NCBI GenBank assembly: GCA_025928515.1
Contig: JAICJI010000004.1
Coordinates: 1 to 64,000 of the forward strand
DNA from: Thermoleophilia bacterium
Lineage (GTDB): Bacteria > Actinomycetota > Thermoleophilia > Gaiellales > Gaiellaceae
DNA: 64,000 nucleotides
Reading direction: 5' to 3'
Made by a program: the position numbers and the translations under genes. Shown in pieces: positions 28,217 to 37,419 of the stretch. Within the stretch, counting starts at the first letter, position 1. Every line of letters starts with the position of its first letter. The notes beneath the pieces are model-generated. The model did not search any database, had not been told where the DNA came from, and saw only the letters and a program-made list of their open reading frames with translations.

Positions 28217-28574
28217 GCACGTCGACGACGCGCTCCGAGGCGCCGTCGGAGTAGCCCGCGCCGAGCTTCTCCTCGAGGAGCCGCTTCAGCTCGCCCGTCT
28301 CCGCGAGCTCCTGCGTGATGTCGGCGCCGCCGACGAGCTCGCCCTTGACGAACACCTGCGGGATCGTCGGCCAGCCGGCGACCCCCGCCAGCTCCTGCCG
28401 GATCGACGGATCCGGGAGGACGTCGACCGCCGTCACCGGCGCGCCTGCGGCCCGCAGCGCCTCGAGCGCCCGGCCCGAGTTGCCGCACATCACGAACTGC
28501 GGCGTGCCTTTCATGAACAACACGACCTGCTCGTTCTCGATCACGTCCTTGATCCGCTCTGCTATCTCGCTCAC
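28200..28574 (-). CDS. Monothiol glutaredoxin, Grx4-like, with CGNS instead of CGFS
   Basis: 'VVLFMKGTPQFVMCGNSGRALEAL', 'WPTIPQVFVKGELVGGADITQEL'. Confidence 0.92.
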   Translation of the reverse strand: MSEIAERIKDVIENEQVVLFMKGTPQFVMCGNSGRALEALRAAGAPVTAVDVLPDPSIRQELAGVAGWPTIPQVFVKGELVGGADITQELAETGELKRLLEEKLGAGYSDGASERVVDVLSAVS

Positions 28575-28804
28575 GTCGTCCCCCTCGTCTTGATCCGAAG
28601 CTCGTGGATGGTGCCGTCGCGTAGCGGCTCGGCCAGTGCGTCGTTGACGAGCCGGTGCTGCTCGAGCAGCGGCAGCCCGTCGAAGCGCGGGCTCTCGACC
28701 GTCACGTGGAAGTGGTCGCCGCCGCCCGTGCGGTCCTCGACGCGCAGCTCCGGCGCGTCGGGAAACGCATCGCGGAGCAGAGACTCGAGGCGCTCGACGG
28801 CCAT
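28571..28804 (-). CDS. BolA family protein
   Basis: 'VEDRTGGGDHFHVTVESPRFDGLPLLEQHRLVNDAL'; overlaps glutaredoxin start. Confidence 0.92.
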   Translation of the reverse strand: MAVERLESLLRDAFPDAPELRVEDRTGGGDHFHVTVESPRFDGLPLLEQHRLVNDALAEPLRDGTIHELRIKTRGTT

Positions 28805-28832
28805 GCCCGGAGAGTAGCGGCGCGCTGCAGGG

Positions 28833-29447
28833 CTACTGCTCGGCACGCGCGCGCCACTCCTCGCGCGTGTTGACCCGCGGGAACGGCTCGTCGGGCACGG
28901 GCACCCCGAGCGCCTTGCAGAGCGGCTCCCAGCCGTCACGAGCCTGCCAGTCGACAAGACGGTCCGCCGGCGCCTCGCGCCGCACCTGCTCGTTGTGCCG
29001 CTCGTAGAACGCCTGCGCCCGCTCGGCGTCGTCCCAGTCGGGACCGATCTCGCGTGCTGCGAGCTCGTTCACCATCCGGTGCCACTCTTCGTTCTCGGGC
29101 TGCTCGACCGGCTTTCGCAGCACCGGGAAGACGGTCTCGTCGGCGCTCTCCCACCACTTCGCCGCGCTGTCGCGGGTCGACAGCACGATCACGGCGTCCG
29201 GGTTCGCGTCCGCGAGCTCGCGCCAGAACGCCGACGCGGGCCAGTCGACCGCCGCGACGGAATCGGGCGGGAACGAGCGCCAGTCGACCTCGTCCCCTCG
29301 CGTCGCGGCGCGCCACGTCGGCACGTCCTCGAGGTGCTGGAACACCTCGGCCATGTGGTAGCAGCGGCCGCCGAGCAGGCGCTCGAGCGCGTTCTTCAAC
29401 GAGTGCGTCGCGGTGCGTGGTAAGCCGGCGCCGACGACGCGGAGCAT
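28833..29447 (-). CDS. Sulfotransferase family protein
   Basis: 'VVGAGLPRTATHSLKNALERLLGGRCYHMAEVF' PAPS-loop-like; 'STRDSAAKWWES'. Confidence 0.88.
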   Translation of the reverse strand: MLRVVGAGLPRTATHSLKNALERLLGGRCYHMAEVFQHLEDVPTWRAATRGDEVDWRSFPPDSVAAVDWPASAFWRELADANPDAVIVLSTRDSAAKWWESADETVFPVLRKPVEQPENEEWHRMVNELAAREIGPDWDDAERAQAFYERHNEQVRREAPADRLVDWQARDGWEPLCKALGVPVPDEPFPRVNTREEWRARAEQ

Positions 29448-30838
29448 CAGGAGCCTCGGTGGGCGAGGAACTCGAGCAGGTCTGAGCGCGTGAGGACGCC
29501 GACCGGCTTCCCTTCGCGCGCCACGACGACGGCGCTCATCCCGCCGGTCAGCGTCGCGAAGACCTCGTCGAGCGTGGCCGAGGCCTCGACCGCGGCGAGC
29601 GGCGGCTGCATGGCAGCTGCGACGTCCTCGTGAACGGCGTCGGGATTGCCGAAGACGCGCTCGAGCAGCGCGCGATCCTGCAGCGAGCCGATCACGTCGG
29701 CGAGCGAATCGCACTGGCCGTCGCGCACAACCGGCAGCTGCGAGATGCCGTAGCGCTGCATCGTGTCGATCCCCTCGCCGACCTTCGCGTGCGCGGTGAT
29801 CGTGACGAGCTCCGGCACCTCGCCTCCGTGCTTCGCGACGAGCAGCTCGTCGACGGTCGGCAACGCGGTCTGCCGCTCCACGAAGCCGTGCTCGAGCATC
29901 CAGTTGTCGTCGTAGAACTTCGACATGTAGGAGCGGCCCGAGTCGGGGACGATCGCCAGCACGGTTGCGTCCGCGGCCAGCCGCTCGGCGACGCGGATCG
30001 CCGCCCAGATGGTCGAGCCTGCGGAGCCGCCGGCGAGAATGCCTTCCTCCCGCGCGAGCCGCCGCGCCGTGAGGAACGAGTCGCGGTCCGGGACCCGGAT
30101 CCACTCGTCGACCACATTGAGATCGATCGTGTCGGGCCAGGTGTCCTTGCCGATGCCCTCGACGAGGTACGGGTGAAGCTCGGAGTTGTCGTGGGCTGTG
30201 TAGATCGAGCCCTCGGGATCGACGCCGATGATCTTCACCTCCGGCTTCCGCTCGTGGAACCAGCGCCCGACGCCGGAGATCGTGCCGCCCGTGCCGACGG
30301 AGATGACGAGCGCGTCGAGCTCGCCGCCGGTCTGCTCCCAGATCTCGGGCGCAGTCACGTCGTAGTGCGCCTGCGGGTTCGCCATGTTGGAGTACTGGTC
30401 GGGCTTGAAGCCGCCCGGGATCTCCTCGGCGAGCCGCGACGACACGGAGTAGTACGACTCCGGCGAGTCGTGGTCGACCGCAGTCGGTGTGATCACAACC
30501 TCGGCGCCGTACGCGCGCAGCATCGAGATTTTCTCCTGACTCATCTTGTCGGGCATGACGAAGACGCAGCGGTAGCCCTTGCCCGCCGCGGCAATGGCGA
30601 GGCCGACGCCGGTGTTGCCCGAGGTCGGCTCGACGATCGTCCCGCCCGGCTTGAGCTTCCCCTCGCGCTCGGCCTGCTCGATCATCGCGAGCCCGATCCG
30701 GTCCTTGACCGAGCCGCCGGGGTTGAGGAACTCGAGCTTGGCGAGGATCTGCGCGTGGCCGGCCGGCGAGAGCCTGTCGAGCCTGACGATCGGCGTGCCC
30801 CCGACGAGGTCGAGAACGGTCGGATATTCCCGCGGCAT
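29447..30838 (-). CDS. cbs: Cystathionine beta-synthase (PLP domain + CBS pair)
   Basis: 'KLEFLNPGGSVKDRIGLAMIEQAE', 'EPTSGNTGVGLAIAAAGKGYRCVFVMPDKMS', C-terminal CBS repeats. Confidence 0.93.
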   Translation of the reverse strand: MPREYPTVLDLVGGTPIVRLDRLSPAGHAQILAKLEFLNPGGSVKDRIGLAMIEQAEREGKLKPGGTIVEPTSGNTGVGLAIAAAGKGYRCVFVMPDKMSQEKISMLRAYGAEVVITPTAVDHDSPESYYSVSSRLAEEIPGGFKPDQYSNMANPQAHYDVTAPEIWEQTGGELDALVISVGTGGTISGVGRWFHERKPEVKIIGVDPEGSIYTAHDNSELHPYLVEGIGKDTWPDTIDLNVVDEWIRVPDRDSFLTARRLAREEGILAGGSAGSTIWAAIRVAERLAADATVLAIVPDSGRSYMSKFYDDNWMLEHGFVERQTALPTVDELLVAKHGGEVPELVTITAHAKVGEGIDTMQRYGISQLPVVRDGQCDSLADVIGSLQDRALLERVFGNPDAVHEDVAAAMQPPLAAVEASATLDEVFATLTGGMSAVVVAREGKPVGVLTRSDLLEFLAHRGS

Positions 30839-30883
30839 CGGTGCGAAGCGTAGAGCAGCAGTCGTCGTCGGAGGAACCCTGCG

Positions 30884-32326
30884 CTACGCCAAGCCCGGCG
30901 AGCTTTGAGCCGCTTCCTCGCTCGGGATCTCGTTCTTGACGAGAACGAGCGCAGCCACGACCGCAGCTGCCGAGATGCCGGCGATGACCCAGAACGCGAG
31001 CGCGTAGCCGCTCGTGAGCGCATCCGGCGGCGAGTGGCCGGTTCGCAGGAGATGCGTCGCGTGCGAGACGGCGACGCTCGTGGCGACGGCCACCCCGATC
31101 GCGCCGCCGACCTGCTGTGACGTGTTCAGCAGGCCCGAGGCCAGCCCAGCCTCGCGCGGGCCGACGCCGGCAAGTGCCGCGATCGAGACGGGAATGAACG
31201 CGAACGCGAGCCCGAAGCCGAACATGAGGTAGCCGCCGAGGAGGTCGTGCACGTACGTCCCGTGCACCGGGATCTGCGCGTACCAGAGCAGGCCGCCCGT
31301 GTTGAGCGCGAGGCCGGCCGCCATGACCGGCTTCGGCCCGATCCTCGTGCTCAGGTATTGCGAGAGGGCGGCCACGAGCACCGTCGTCCCGGCAGTCGCG
31401 AGGAACGTGATGCCGGTCTTCAGCGGGGAGTAGTGGAGGACGTTCTGCACGTAGAGCGTCAGCAGGAAGAAGTCGGCGAAGATCGAGGCGCCGAGCAGCA
31501 GGCCCACGACGTTCGCGCCCGCGAGCGTCCGGATGCGGAAGATCGAGAGCGGCATCAGCGGGTTCGCGACGCGCGTCTCCCAGGTGACGAAGAACGCGAT
31601 GAGGACGGCAGCCGCGACGAGCAGGCCGACGGTCGTCGCGTCGCTCCAGCCGTCGACCGGAGCCTTCGAGATCGCGTAGACGAGCAACGCGAGGCCGCCG
31701 GTGACCGACGACGCACCGACCAGGTCGAAGTTGCGACCGGCGTCCGGAGCGCGGCTTTCGCGCACGATCTTCGGAGCGAGCGCGAGCACGAGCGCACCGA
31801 CGGGGACGTTGACGAAGAAGATCCACTCCCAGCCGGCGTATCTCGTGAGGATCCCGCCGAAGAGCACGCCGGCGGCGGCTCCGCTGCCGCCCATCGCTCC
31901 CCAGATTCCGAGCGCCTTGTTCCGCTCGGCTCCCTCCTGGAAAGTGGTGGTGATGATCGAGAGGGTGGACGGCGACACGATCGCCGCGCCGAGGCCCTGC
32001 ACGGCGCGCGCCGCGACGAGGACTCCGGTCGAGCCCGAGAGGCCGCAGACGAGGGAGGCGAGCGAGAAGAGCGTCAGTCCGACGAGGAACATGCGCTTGC
32101 GGCCGAGGATGTCGCCGGCACGGCCGCCGAGCAGCAGGAAGCCGCCGAAGGTGATCGCGTAGGCGGTGATCACCCACTGCAAGCCGGTCTGCGAGAAGTG
32201 CAGGCTGCGCCCGATCGACGGCAGCGCGACGTTGACGATCGAGACGTCGAGCACCGTCATGAAGAACGCGACGCAGACGAGTGCGAGCGCCTGCCAGCGG
32301 CGCGGATCGGGTTGTGCGGCGTTCAT
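30884..32326 (-). CDS. MFS transporter, DHA2/EmrB-QacA type
   Basis: 'LDVSIVNVALPSIGRSLHFSQTGLQWVITAYAITFGGFLLLGGRAGDILGRKRMFLVGLTLF'. Confidence 0.93.
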   Translation of the reverse strand: MNAAQPDPRRWQALALVCVAFFMTVLDVSIVNVALPSIGRSLHFSQTGLQWVITAYAITFGGFLLLGGRAGDILGRKRMFLVGLTLFSLASLVCGLSGSTGVLVAARAVQGLGAAIVSPSTLSIITTTFQEGAERNKALGIWGAMGGSGAAAGVLFGGILTRYAGWEWIFFVNVPVGALVLALAPKIVRESRAPDAGRNFDLVGASSVTGGLALLVYAISKAPVDGWSDATTVGLLVAAAVLIAFFVTWETRVANPLMPLSIFRIRTLAGANVVGLLLGASIFADFFLLTLYVQNVLHYSPLKTGITFLATAGTTVLVAALSQYLSTRIGPKPVMAAGLALNTGGLLWYAQIPVHGTYVHDLLGGYLMFGFGLAFAFIPVSIAALAGVGPREAGLASGLLNTSQQVGGAIGVAVATSVAVSHATHLLRTGHSPPDALTSGYALAFWVIAGISAAAVVAALVLVKNEIPSEEAAQSSPGLA

Positions 32327-32366
32327 CGGATCTCCTCCCCTGTTGCCACGGCCATCGTACGAAGAC

Positions 32367-33899
32367 CTAGTGCCGGAAGTGGCGGCGACCCGTGAAGACC
32401 ATCGCGGCGCCGGCCTCGGCCATCGCGGCCGTCACGTCCTCGTCGCGGCGTGAGCCGCCCGGCTGGACGATCGAAGTCGTGCCGGCGTCGAGCGCGATCT
32501 GCGGCCCGTCCGGGAACGGGAAGAACGCGTCGGAGGCAAGCGCGGAGCCCGCCGCGTCGTGGCCGAACTCGGCCGCCTTCTCGACGGCGATCCGCACCGC
32601 GTCGACGCGGCTCATCTGGCCGGCACCGATCCCGATCGTCTGCAGGTCCTTGACGAGCACGATCGCGTTCGAGGCGACGTGCTTGCACACTCGCCAGGCG
32701 AAGACGAGATCGCCCCACTGCGGCTCGCTCAGCTCGCCGGTGACCAGCTCCCAATTGTCGCGGTCCTCGACCTCCGCGTCGGCGTCCTGGACGAGCATCC
32801 CGCCCAGCACACGCTTGTAGCTCCGTTCGCCGGGCTCGCCGGCGCGCCGCTCGCCGTCGAGGAGGATGCGGGTGTTCTTCTTCCGCCGCAGCGCGGTAAG
32901 CGCGTCCTCGGTGTATCCCGGCGCGAATAGCACCTCGACGAACTGCTCCGCGAGCTTCTCCCCGAGCGGTGTCTCGACCTCGCGGTTGAGGACGACGACG
33001 CCGCCGTAGGCAGACGTGGGGTCGGACGCGAGCGCCTTGTCGTACGCCTCCTCGAGCGTGGCCCCGACCGCGACCCCGCAGGGGTTCGCGTGCTTGACGA
33101 TGACGCAGGCGGGCAGCGCGAACTCGCGCGCGAGCGAGCGCGCGGCCGAGAAGTCGTTGAGGTTGTTGAACGAGAGCTCCTTCCCATGCAGCTGCTCGAC
33201 ACGCGAGAGGAGGTGGCGGCGGGTGCCGCGCTCCGCGTAGTACGCGGCCCGCTGGTGCGGGTTCTCGCCGTACGCGAGGTCGAGCACCTTGTCGAGCGAG
33301 ACGACGAGCGCGTCCGGGAACTCCTCGCGCGCGTTGAACCACGTCGCGATCGCGGCCTCGTAGGCGGCGGTGTGAGCGAACGCCTCCGCGGCGAGCCGGC
33401 GGCGCGTCTCGAGCGAGAGCTCGCCGCTCGCTCGCAGCTCCTCGAGGATCGGCCCGTACTGGTCGGGGCTGCAAACCGGCGCGCAGTGGGCGAAGTTCTT
33501 CGCCGCGCCACGCAGCATCGACGGGCCGCCGATGTCGATCATCTCGACCGCGTCGGCCTCGTTCACGCCGCGCTGCGCCGTGAACGCCTCGAACGGGTAG
33601 AGGTTGACGCAGACGAGGTCGAACGCCTCGATGCCGTGCTCCTCGAGGGTGGCTACGTCCCCGGGCTCGTCGCGGCGGGCGAGGATGCCGGCATGGACGC
33701 GCGGGTGGAGCGTCTTCACCCGCCCACCGAGCATCTCCGGGGACTGGGTGACCGCCTCGACGCGCTCCACCGGGAGGCCGATCGCCTCGAGCGCTGCCGC
33801 CGTGTTGCCGCTCGCCACGAGCCGCCACCCGAGCGCGACGAGGCCGCGCGCGAACGCATCCAGGCCGGACTTGTCCCACGTCGAGATCAGCGCGCGCAC
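32367..33899 (-). CDS. purH: Bifunctional AICAR transformylase/IMP cyclohydrolase
   Basis: 'STWDKSGLDAFARGL', 'GGRVKTLHPRVHAGIL', 'KHANPCGVAVG'. Confidence 0.96.
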   Translation of the reverse strand: MRALISTWDKSGLDAFARGLVALGWRLVASGNTAAALEAIGLPVERVEAVTQSPEMLGGRVKTLHPRVHAGILARRDEPGDVATLEEHGIEAFDLVCVNLYPFEAFTAQRGVNEADAVEMIDIGGPSMLRGAAKNFAHCAPVCSPDQYGPILEELRASGELSLETRRRLAAEAFAHTAAYEAAIATWFNAREEFPDALVVSLDKVLDLAYGENPHQRAAYYAERGTRRHLLSRVEQLHGKELSFNNLNDFSAARSLAREFALPACVIVKHANPCGVAVGATLEEAYDKALASDPTSAYGGVVVLNREVETPLGEKLAEQFVEVLFAPGYTEDALTALRRKKNTRILLDGERRAGEPGERSYKRVLGGMLVQDADAEVEDRDNWELVTGELSEPQWGDLVFAWRVCKHVASNAIVLVKDLQTIGIGAGQMSRVDAVRIAVEKAAEFGHDAAGSALASDAFFPFPDGPQIALDAGTTSIVQPGGSRRDEDVTAAMAEAGAAMVFTGRRHFRH

Positions 33900-34420
33900 A
33901 GCTCTCTCACCACCTCGGGCAGCAGCCGGTGCTCGACCGATTTGATCCGTTCGTGGAGTGTCTCGGGCGTGTCCCCGTCGAGCACCGGGACGCGCTCCTG
34001 CGCGAGCACCGGCCCGCTGTCGACTCCCTCGTCGACGAGGTGCACCGACGCCCCCGACTCGGCGACGCCGGCGGCGAGCTGCTCCTCCACCGCGTGCGCA
34101 CCGGGGAAAGCGGGCAGCAGCGACGGGTGGACGTTGACGACGGCGCCGGGGAAACGCTCGAGGAAGGCCGGCGTGAGCAGGTGCATGTAGCCGGCGAGGA
34201 CGACGAGGCGCACTCCTTGCTGCTCGAGCCAGTCGGCCATGGCCCTGTCGCGGGCCGTGCGGTCGGGGAACTCGGAGAGCTCGAAAGCCGCCGTAGCACA
34301 GGATGCGCGGGCGAGGGCGGGAGCGTCGCGCCTGTTCGAGGCGACTGCGGTGATCGGCAGGCCGGCCTCGACGAGCGCCTGGAGGTTCGTCCCCTCGCCA
34401 CTGACGAGCACGCCGATCAC
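33887..34420 (-). CDS. purN: Phosphoribosylglycinamide formyltransferase
   Basis: 'GVLVSGEGTNLQAL', 'LAGYMHLLTPAFLERFPGAVVNVHPSLLPAFPG', 'HLVDEGVDSGPVLAQ'. Confidence 0.95.
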   Translation of the reverse strand: MIGVLVSGEGTNLQALVEAGLPITAVASNRRDAPALARASCATAAFELSEFPDRTARDRAMADWLEQQGVRLVVLAGYMHLLTPAFLERFPGAVVNVHPSLLPAFPGAHAVEEQLAAGVAESGASVHLVDEGVDSGPVLAQERVPVLDGDTPETLHERIKSVEHRLLPEVVRELCAR

Positions 34421-35310
34421 TCGATCCGCCCGATCACGAGTTCGTTCGGCGCCGGCCCGCTCACGACCGCGCAGAAGCCGATGCCGAGGTTGAAGACGCG
34501 GCGTAGCTCGTCCTCCTCGACGTGGCGCGCGAGCCAGTGGAAGACCGGGGGACGCTCCCAGGAGTCCCACTCGATCTCGGCGTGCAGCCCGTCGGGCAGG
34601 ACGCGCTCGAGGTTGCCGAGGATGCCGCCGCCGGTGACGTGCGCGAACGCGTGCGCCCGCCCGCGGAGGCGTCGCACGTCGTCGAGGTAGAGGCGCGTCG
34701 GCGCAAGCAGGTCGTCGCCGTGGTAGTCCTCGGCCTCGAGCACGCGCCGCACGAGCGTGAACCCGTTCGCGTGCACCCCGGCGGAGCGGAAGCCGACGAC
34801 GAAGTCTCCGGCCGAGATGGCCGCTCCGTCGAGCGGGCTCTCCACGATTCCGACGCATGTGCCGGCAAAGTCGAGCTCGCCTTCGCGGTAGATGCCCGGT
34901 AGCTCGGCGGCCTCTCCCCCGACGAGTGCGACGCCGGCCGAGCGGCAGGTCTCGGCAGCGCCTTCCACGAGCTCCGCGACCTCTTCGAGATCGATGCTCG
35001 CGGCGGCGACGTAGTCGAGCAGGATCAGCGGCTCGGCCCCGCACGTGATCACGTCGTTGATGCAGTGGGCAGCGAGATCGGAGCCGCAGGCGCGAAGCGC
35101 ACCGCGCTGCCGGGCGAGGATGAGCTTCGTGCCGACGCCGTCGGTCGAGGCGGCGAGGAAGCGCCCGTCGCCGAGCGGATGGAGGGCGGCGAACTGCCCA
35201 AACCCTCGCGCGCCTGTCGACTCGACCGCGGCGCGGAGCCGGTCGACGACCGCTTCGGCAGTGGCGAGCGAGACGCCTGCCGCGTCGTACGTCCGTCCTT
35301 CCTCCGCCAC
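34417..35310 (-). CDS. purM: Phosphoribosylformylglycinamidine cyclo-ligase
   Basis: 'DGVGTKLILA', 'CINDVITCGAEPLILLDYVA', 'HVTGGGILGNLERVLP'. Confidence 0.95.
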   Translation of the reverse strand: MAEEGRTYDAAGVSLATAEAVVDRLRAAVESTGARGFGQFAALHPLGDGRFLAASTDGVGTKLILARQRGALRACGSDLAAHCINDVITCGAEPLILLDYVAAASIDLEEVAELVEGAAETCRSAGVALVGGEAAELPGIYREGELDFAGTCVGIVESPLDGAAISAGDFVVGFRSAGVHANGFTLVRRVLEAEDYHGDDLLAPTRLYLDDVRRLRGRAHAFAHVTGGGILGNLERVLPDGLHAEIEWDSWERPPVFHWLARHVEEDELRRVFNLGIGFCAVVSGPAPNELVIGRIE

Positions 35311-35425
35311 CCGGCGAGTCTATGGCCGCCGGGGGACGGCCGGCCATCGTGACAGAGACGCGAAGACCGCGTCACCGCCACGTACGCCACGCGTTACGTC
35401 CACGTGCGGTACGTCGTACCGGTCG

Positions 35426-36037
35426 TCAGACGAACAGCTCGCCGAAGAGCTCCGGCCGGCCTTGCGGGCCGCCGCGGACGAAGCGGACGACCGTGTCGCC
35501 CACCTCGACGCTGTCCCCGTCGTGCTCGACGTCGAGGATCATCGCGAGCGCCTGCGCCTTGCCCTTCGGATCGTCCGCCTTGAGATGGAGCTCGGACAGC
35601 CGCAGCTCGTCGCCCTGCGCGAGCAGCTCGTCGATCCACTCCCGCGGTGGATGAAGCTCGAGCCGGTAGCCGGCGTTGGTGGAGACGAACGTGCGCCGCC
35701 CGCCGTGCTCCTGCACGCGCAGGTCGTTCCGCTCGGCGCGCTCGAGGGCCGTCTCGAACTCGTCCTCGTCGAGCACGAAGCCGAGGTGATCGACGCGCGG
35801 TGTCGGCCACTGCCCCGGCTGGACCACGACGTTGACCGCCCCTTTCTCGAGCTCGGTCAACCGGAGCTTGAAGCCCATCGCGTCGAGCTCGCTCCAGGCG
35901 ACTCCCGGCTCGTACGACGTGAGCTCTTCGCCGATGCGGCCGTGGCGCGCGACGAGATCGAACGCGAGCTTGCCGATGTAGCGCGCCTCGACCTCGCGGA
36001 CGCGACTCGTGACGAGGTGGTAGTGGAAGAGCTGCAC
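35426..36037 (-). CDS. Glyoxalase-like/VOC family protein
   Basis: 'VQLFHYHLVTSRVREVEARYIGKLAFDLVARHG', 'PRVDHLGFVLDEDEFETALERA'; GTG start, within purine cluster. Confidence 0.7.
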   Translation of the reverse strand: MQLFHYHLVTSRVREVEARYIGKLAFDLVARHGRIGEELTSYEPGVAWSELDAMGFKLRLTELEKGAVNVVVQPGQWPTPRVDHLGFVLDEDEFETALERAERNDLRVQEHGGRRTFVSTNAGYRLELHPPREWIDELLAQGDELRLSELHLKADDPKGKAQALAMILDVEHDGDSVEVGDTVVRFVRGGPQGRPELFGELFV

Positions 36038-36039
36038 CG

Positions 36040-37419
36040 CTACGCACGCGCCGGCTCGAACCTGAGCTTCGCGGCTTCGGCGGGCACCTCGGTCGGGTAG
36101 TCGCCGGTGAGGCACCCGCGACAAAGAGCCGACGCGGGCCGTTGCGTCGCGTCGACGAGCCCGTCGTGCGAGAGGTAGGCGAGCGAGGTGGCGCCGAGAT
36201 GCTCGCGCACCTCCTCGACAGTCCGGGTCGAGGCGATCATCTCGGACGGGTCGGCGAGGTCGATCCCGTAGAAGCACTGGCCGATCACGGGCGGCGAGGA
36301 GACGCGGAGGTGCACCTCGGCCGCGCCCGCGTCGAAGAGCATCCGCACGATCTCGCGGGTCGTGTTGCCCCTCACGATCGAGTCGTCGACGGCGACGACG
36401 CGCTTGCCCGAGACCTCGGCGACGGGGTGGTACTTGAGCTTGATGCCCTGCCGGCGGAGCTCCTGGTCGGGCTGGATGAACGTGCGCTGGACGTAGCGGT
36501 TCTTGATCAGGCCCTCGCTGAAGGGGAGCCCGAGCTGGCGGGCGAAGCCAATTGCCGCCGGCGTGCCCGAATCGGGGATGGGGAGGACGAGGTCGGCCTC
36601 GACCGGAGCCTCCCGCGCAAGCTGTTCGCCCATCCGCACGCGCGCGTTGTGCACTTCCATCCCCTCGAGCCGGCTGTCCGGACGCGCGAGGTAGAAGAAC
36701 TCCCAGATGCAGAGCGCACCGCCCTCGGCGCGCTCGAGCACCTGTGTCGCGTGGAGCCCGTCGGCGTCCGCGACGACGAGCTCGCCGGGCGCGACCTCGC
36801 GGACGAGCTCCGCTCCGACCAGGTCGAGCGCGCAGGTCTCCGAGGCGAACACCAGGTCGTCCTGAATCCGACCGATCACGAGCGGGCGAAAGCCGTGCTC
36901 GTCGCGGAAGGCGACCAGCCGTCCCTCCGACAAGGCGACGATCGAATACGCACCGTCGAGGCGGCGCATCGCGTTCGCGACGGCCTCGTCGAGCGGAGCC
37001 GAATCGTTGGCGATCAACCCCGCGACCAGCTCACTGTCGGATGTCGTTCCGATCCGCACGCCGTCCGCGCGCAGTTCATCGCGGAGCTCGCCGACGTTGA
37101 TCAGGTTCCCGTTGTGACCGAGGGCGACGGTGCGCGCGCGTCCGTGCTGGACGAGCGGCTGCGCGTTCGCCCATTGCGACGAGCCCGTCGTGGAGTAGCG
37201 CGTGTGCCCGATCGCCACCTGGCCGCGCAGGCCGCCGAGCTTCTGCTCGTCGAAGACCTGGGAGACGAGGCCGAGGTCGCGCAGTGCCGTCAGGCGCCCG
37301 TGCTCGGAGACAGCGATCCCCGCCGACTCCTGGCCGCGATGCTGCAGTGCGAAGAGGCCGAAATACGAGAGCCGCGCGACGTCGCGCTCCGGTGCGTAGA
37401 CGCCGAACACGCCGCACAT
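36040..37419 (-). CDS. purF: Amidophosphoribosyltransferase
   Basis: 'MCGVFGVYAPERDVARLSYFGLFALQHRGQESAGIA', 'VVAVDDSIVRGNTTREIVRMLFDAGA'. Confidence 0.97.
   Translation of the reverse strand: MCGVFGVYAPERDVARLSYFGLFALQHRGQESAGIAVSEHGRLTALRDLGLVSQVFDEQKLGGLRGQVAIGHTRYSTTGSSQWANAQPLVQHGRARTVALGHNGNLINVGELRDELRADGVRIGTTSDSELVAGLIANDSAPLDEAVANAMRRLDGAYSIVALSEGRLVAFRDEHGFRPLVIGRIQDDLVFASETCALDLVGAELVREVAPGELVVADADGLHATQVLERAEGGALCIWEFFYLARPDSRLEGMEVHNARVRMGEQLAREAPVEADLVLPIPDSGTPAAIGFARQLGLPFSEGLIKNRYVQRTFIQPDQELRRQGIKLKYHPVAEVSGKRVVAVDDSIVRGNTTREIVRMLFDAGAAEVHLRVSSPPVIGQCFYGIDLADPSEMIASTRTVEEVREHLGATSLAYLSHDGLVDATQRPASALCRGCLTGDYPTEVPAEAAKLRFEPARA

Noticed and set aside
28833-32177. 1114-aa minus-strand ORF in the track
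   Set aside because: Off-frame read-through over the MFS and CBS genes in high-GC DNA; only its C-terminal part is the real sulfotransferase.
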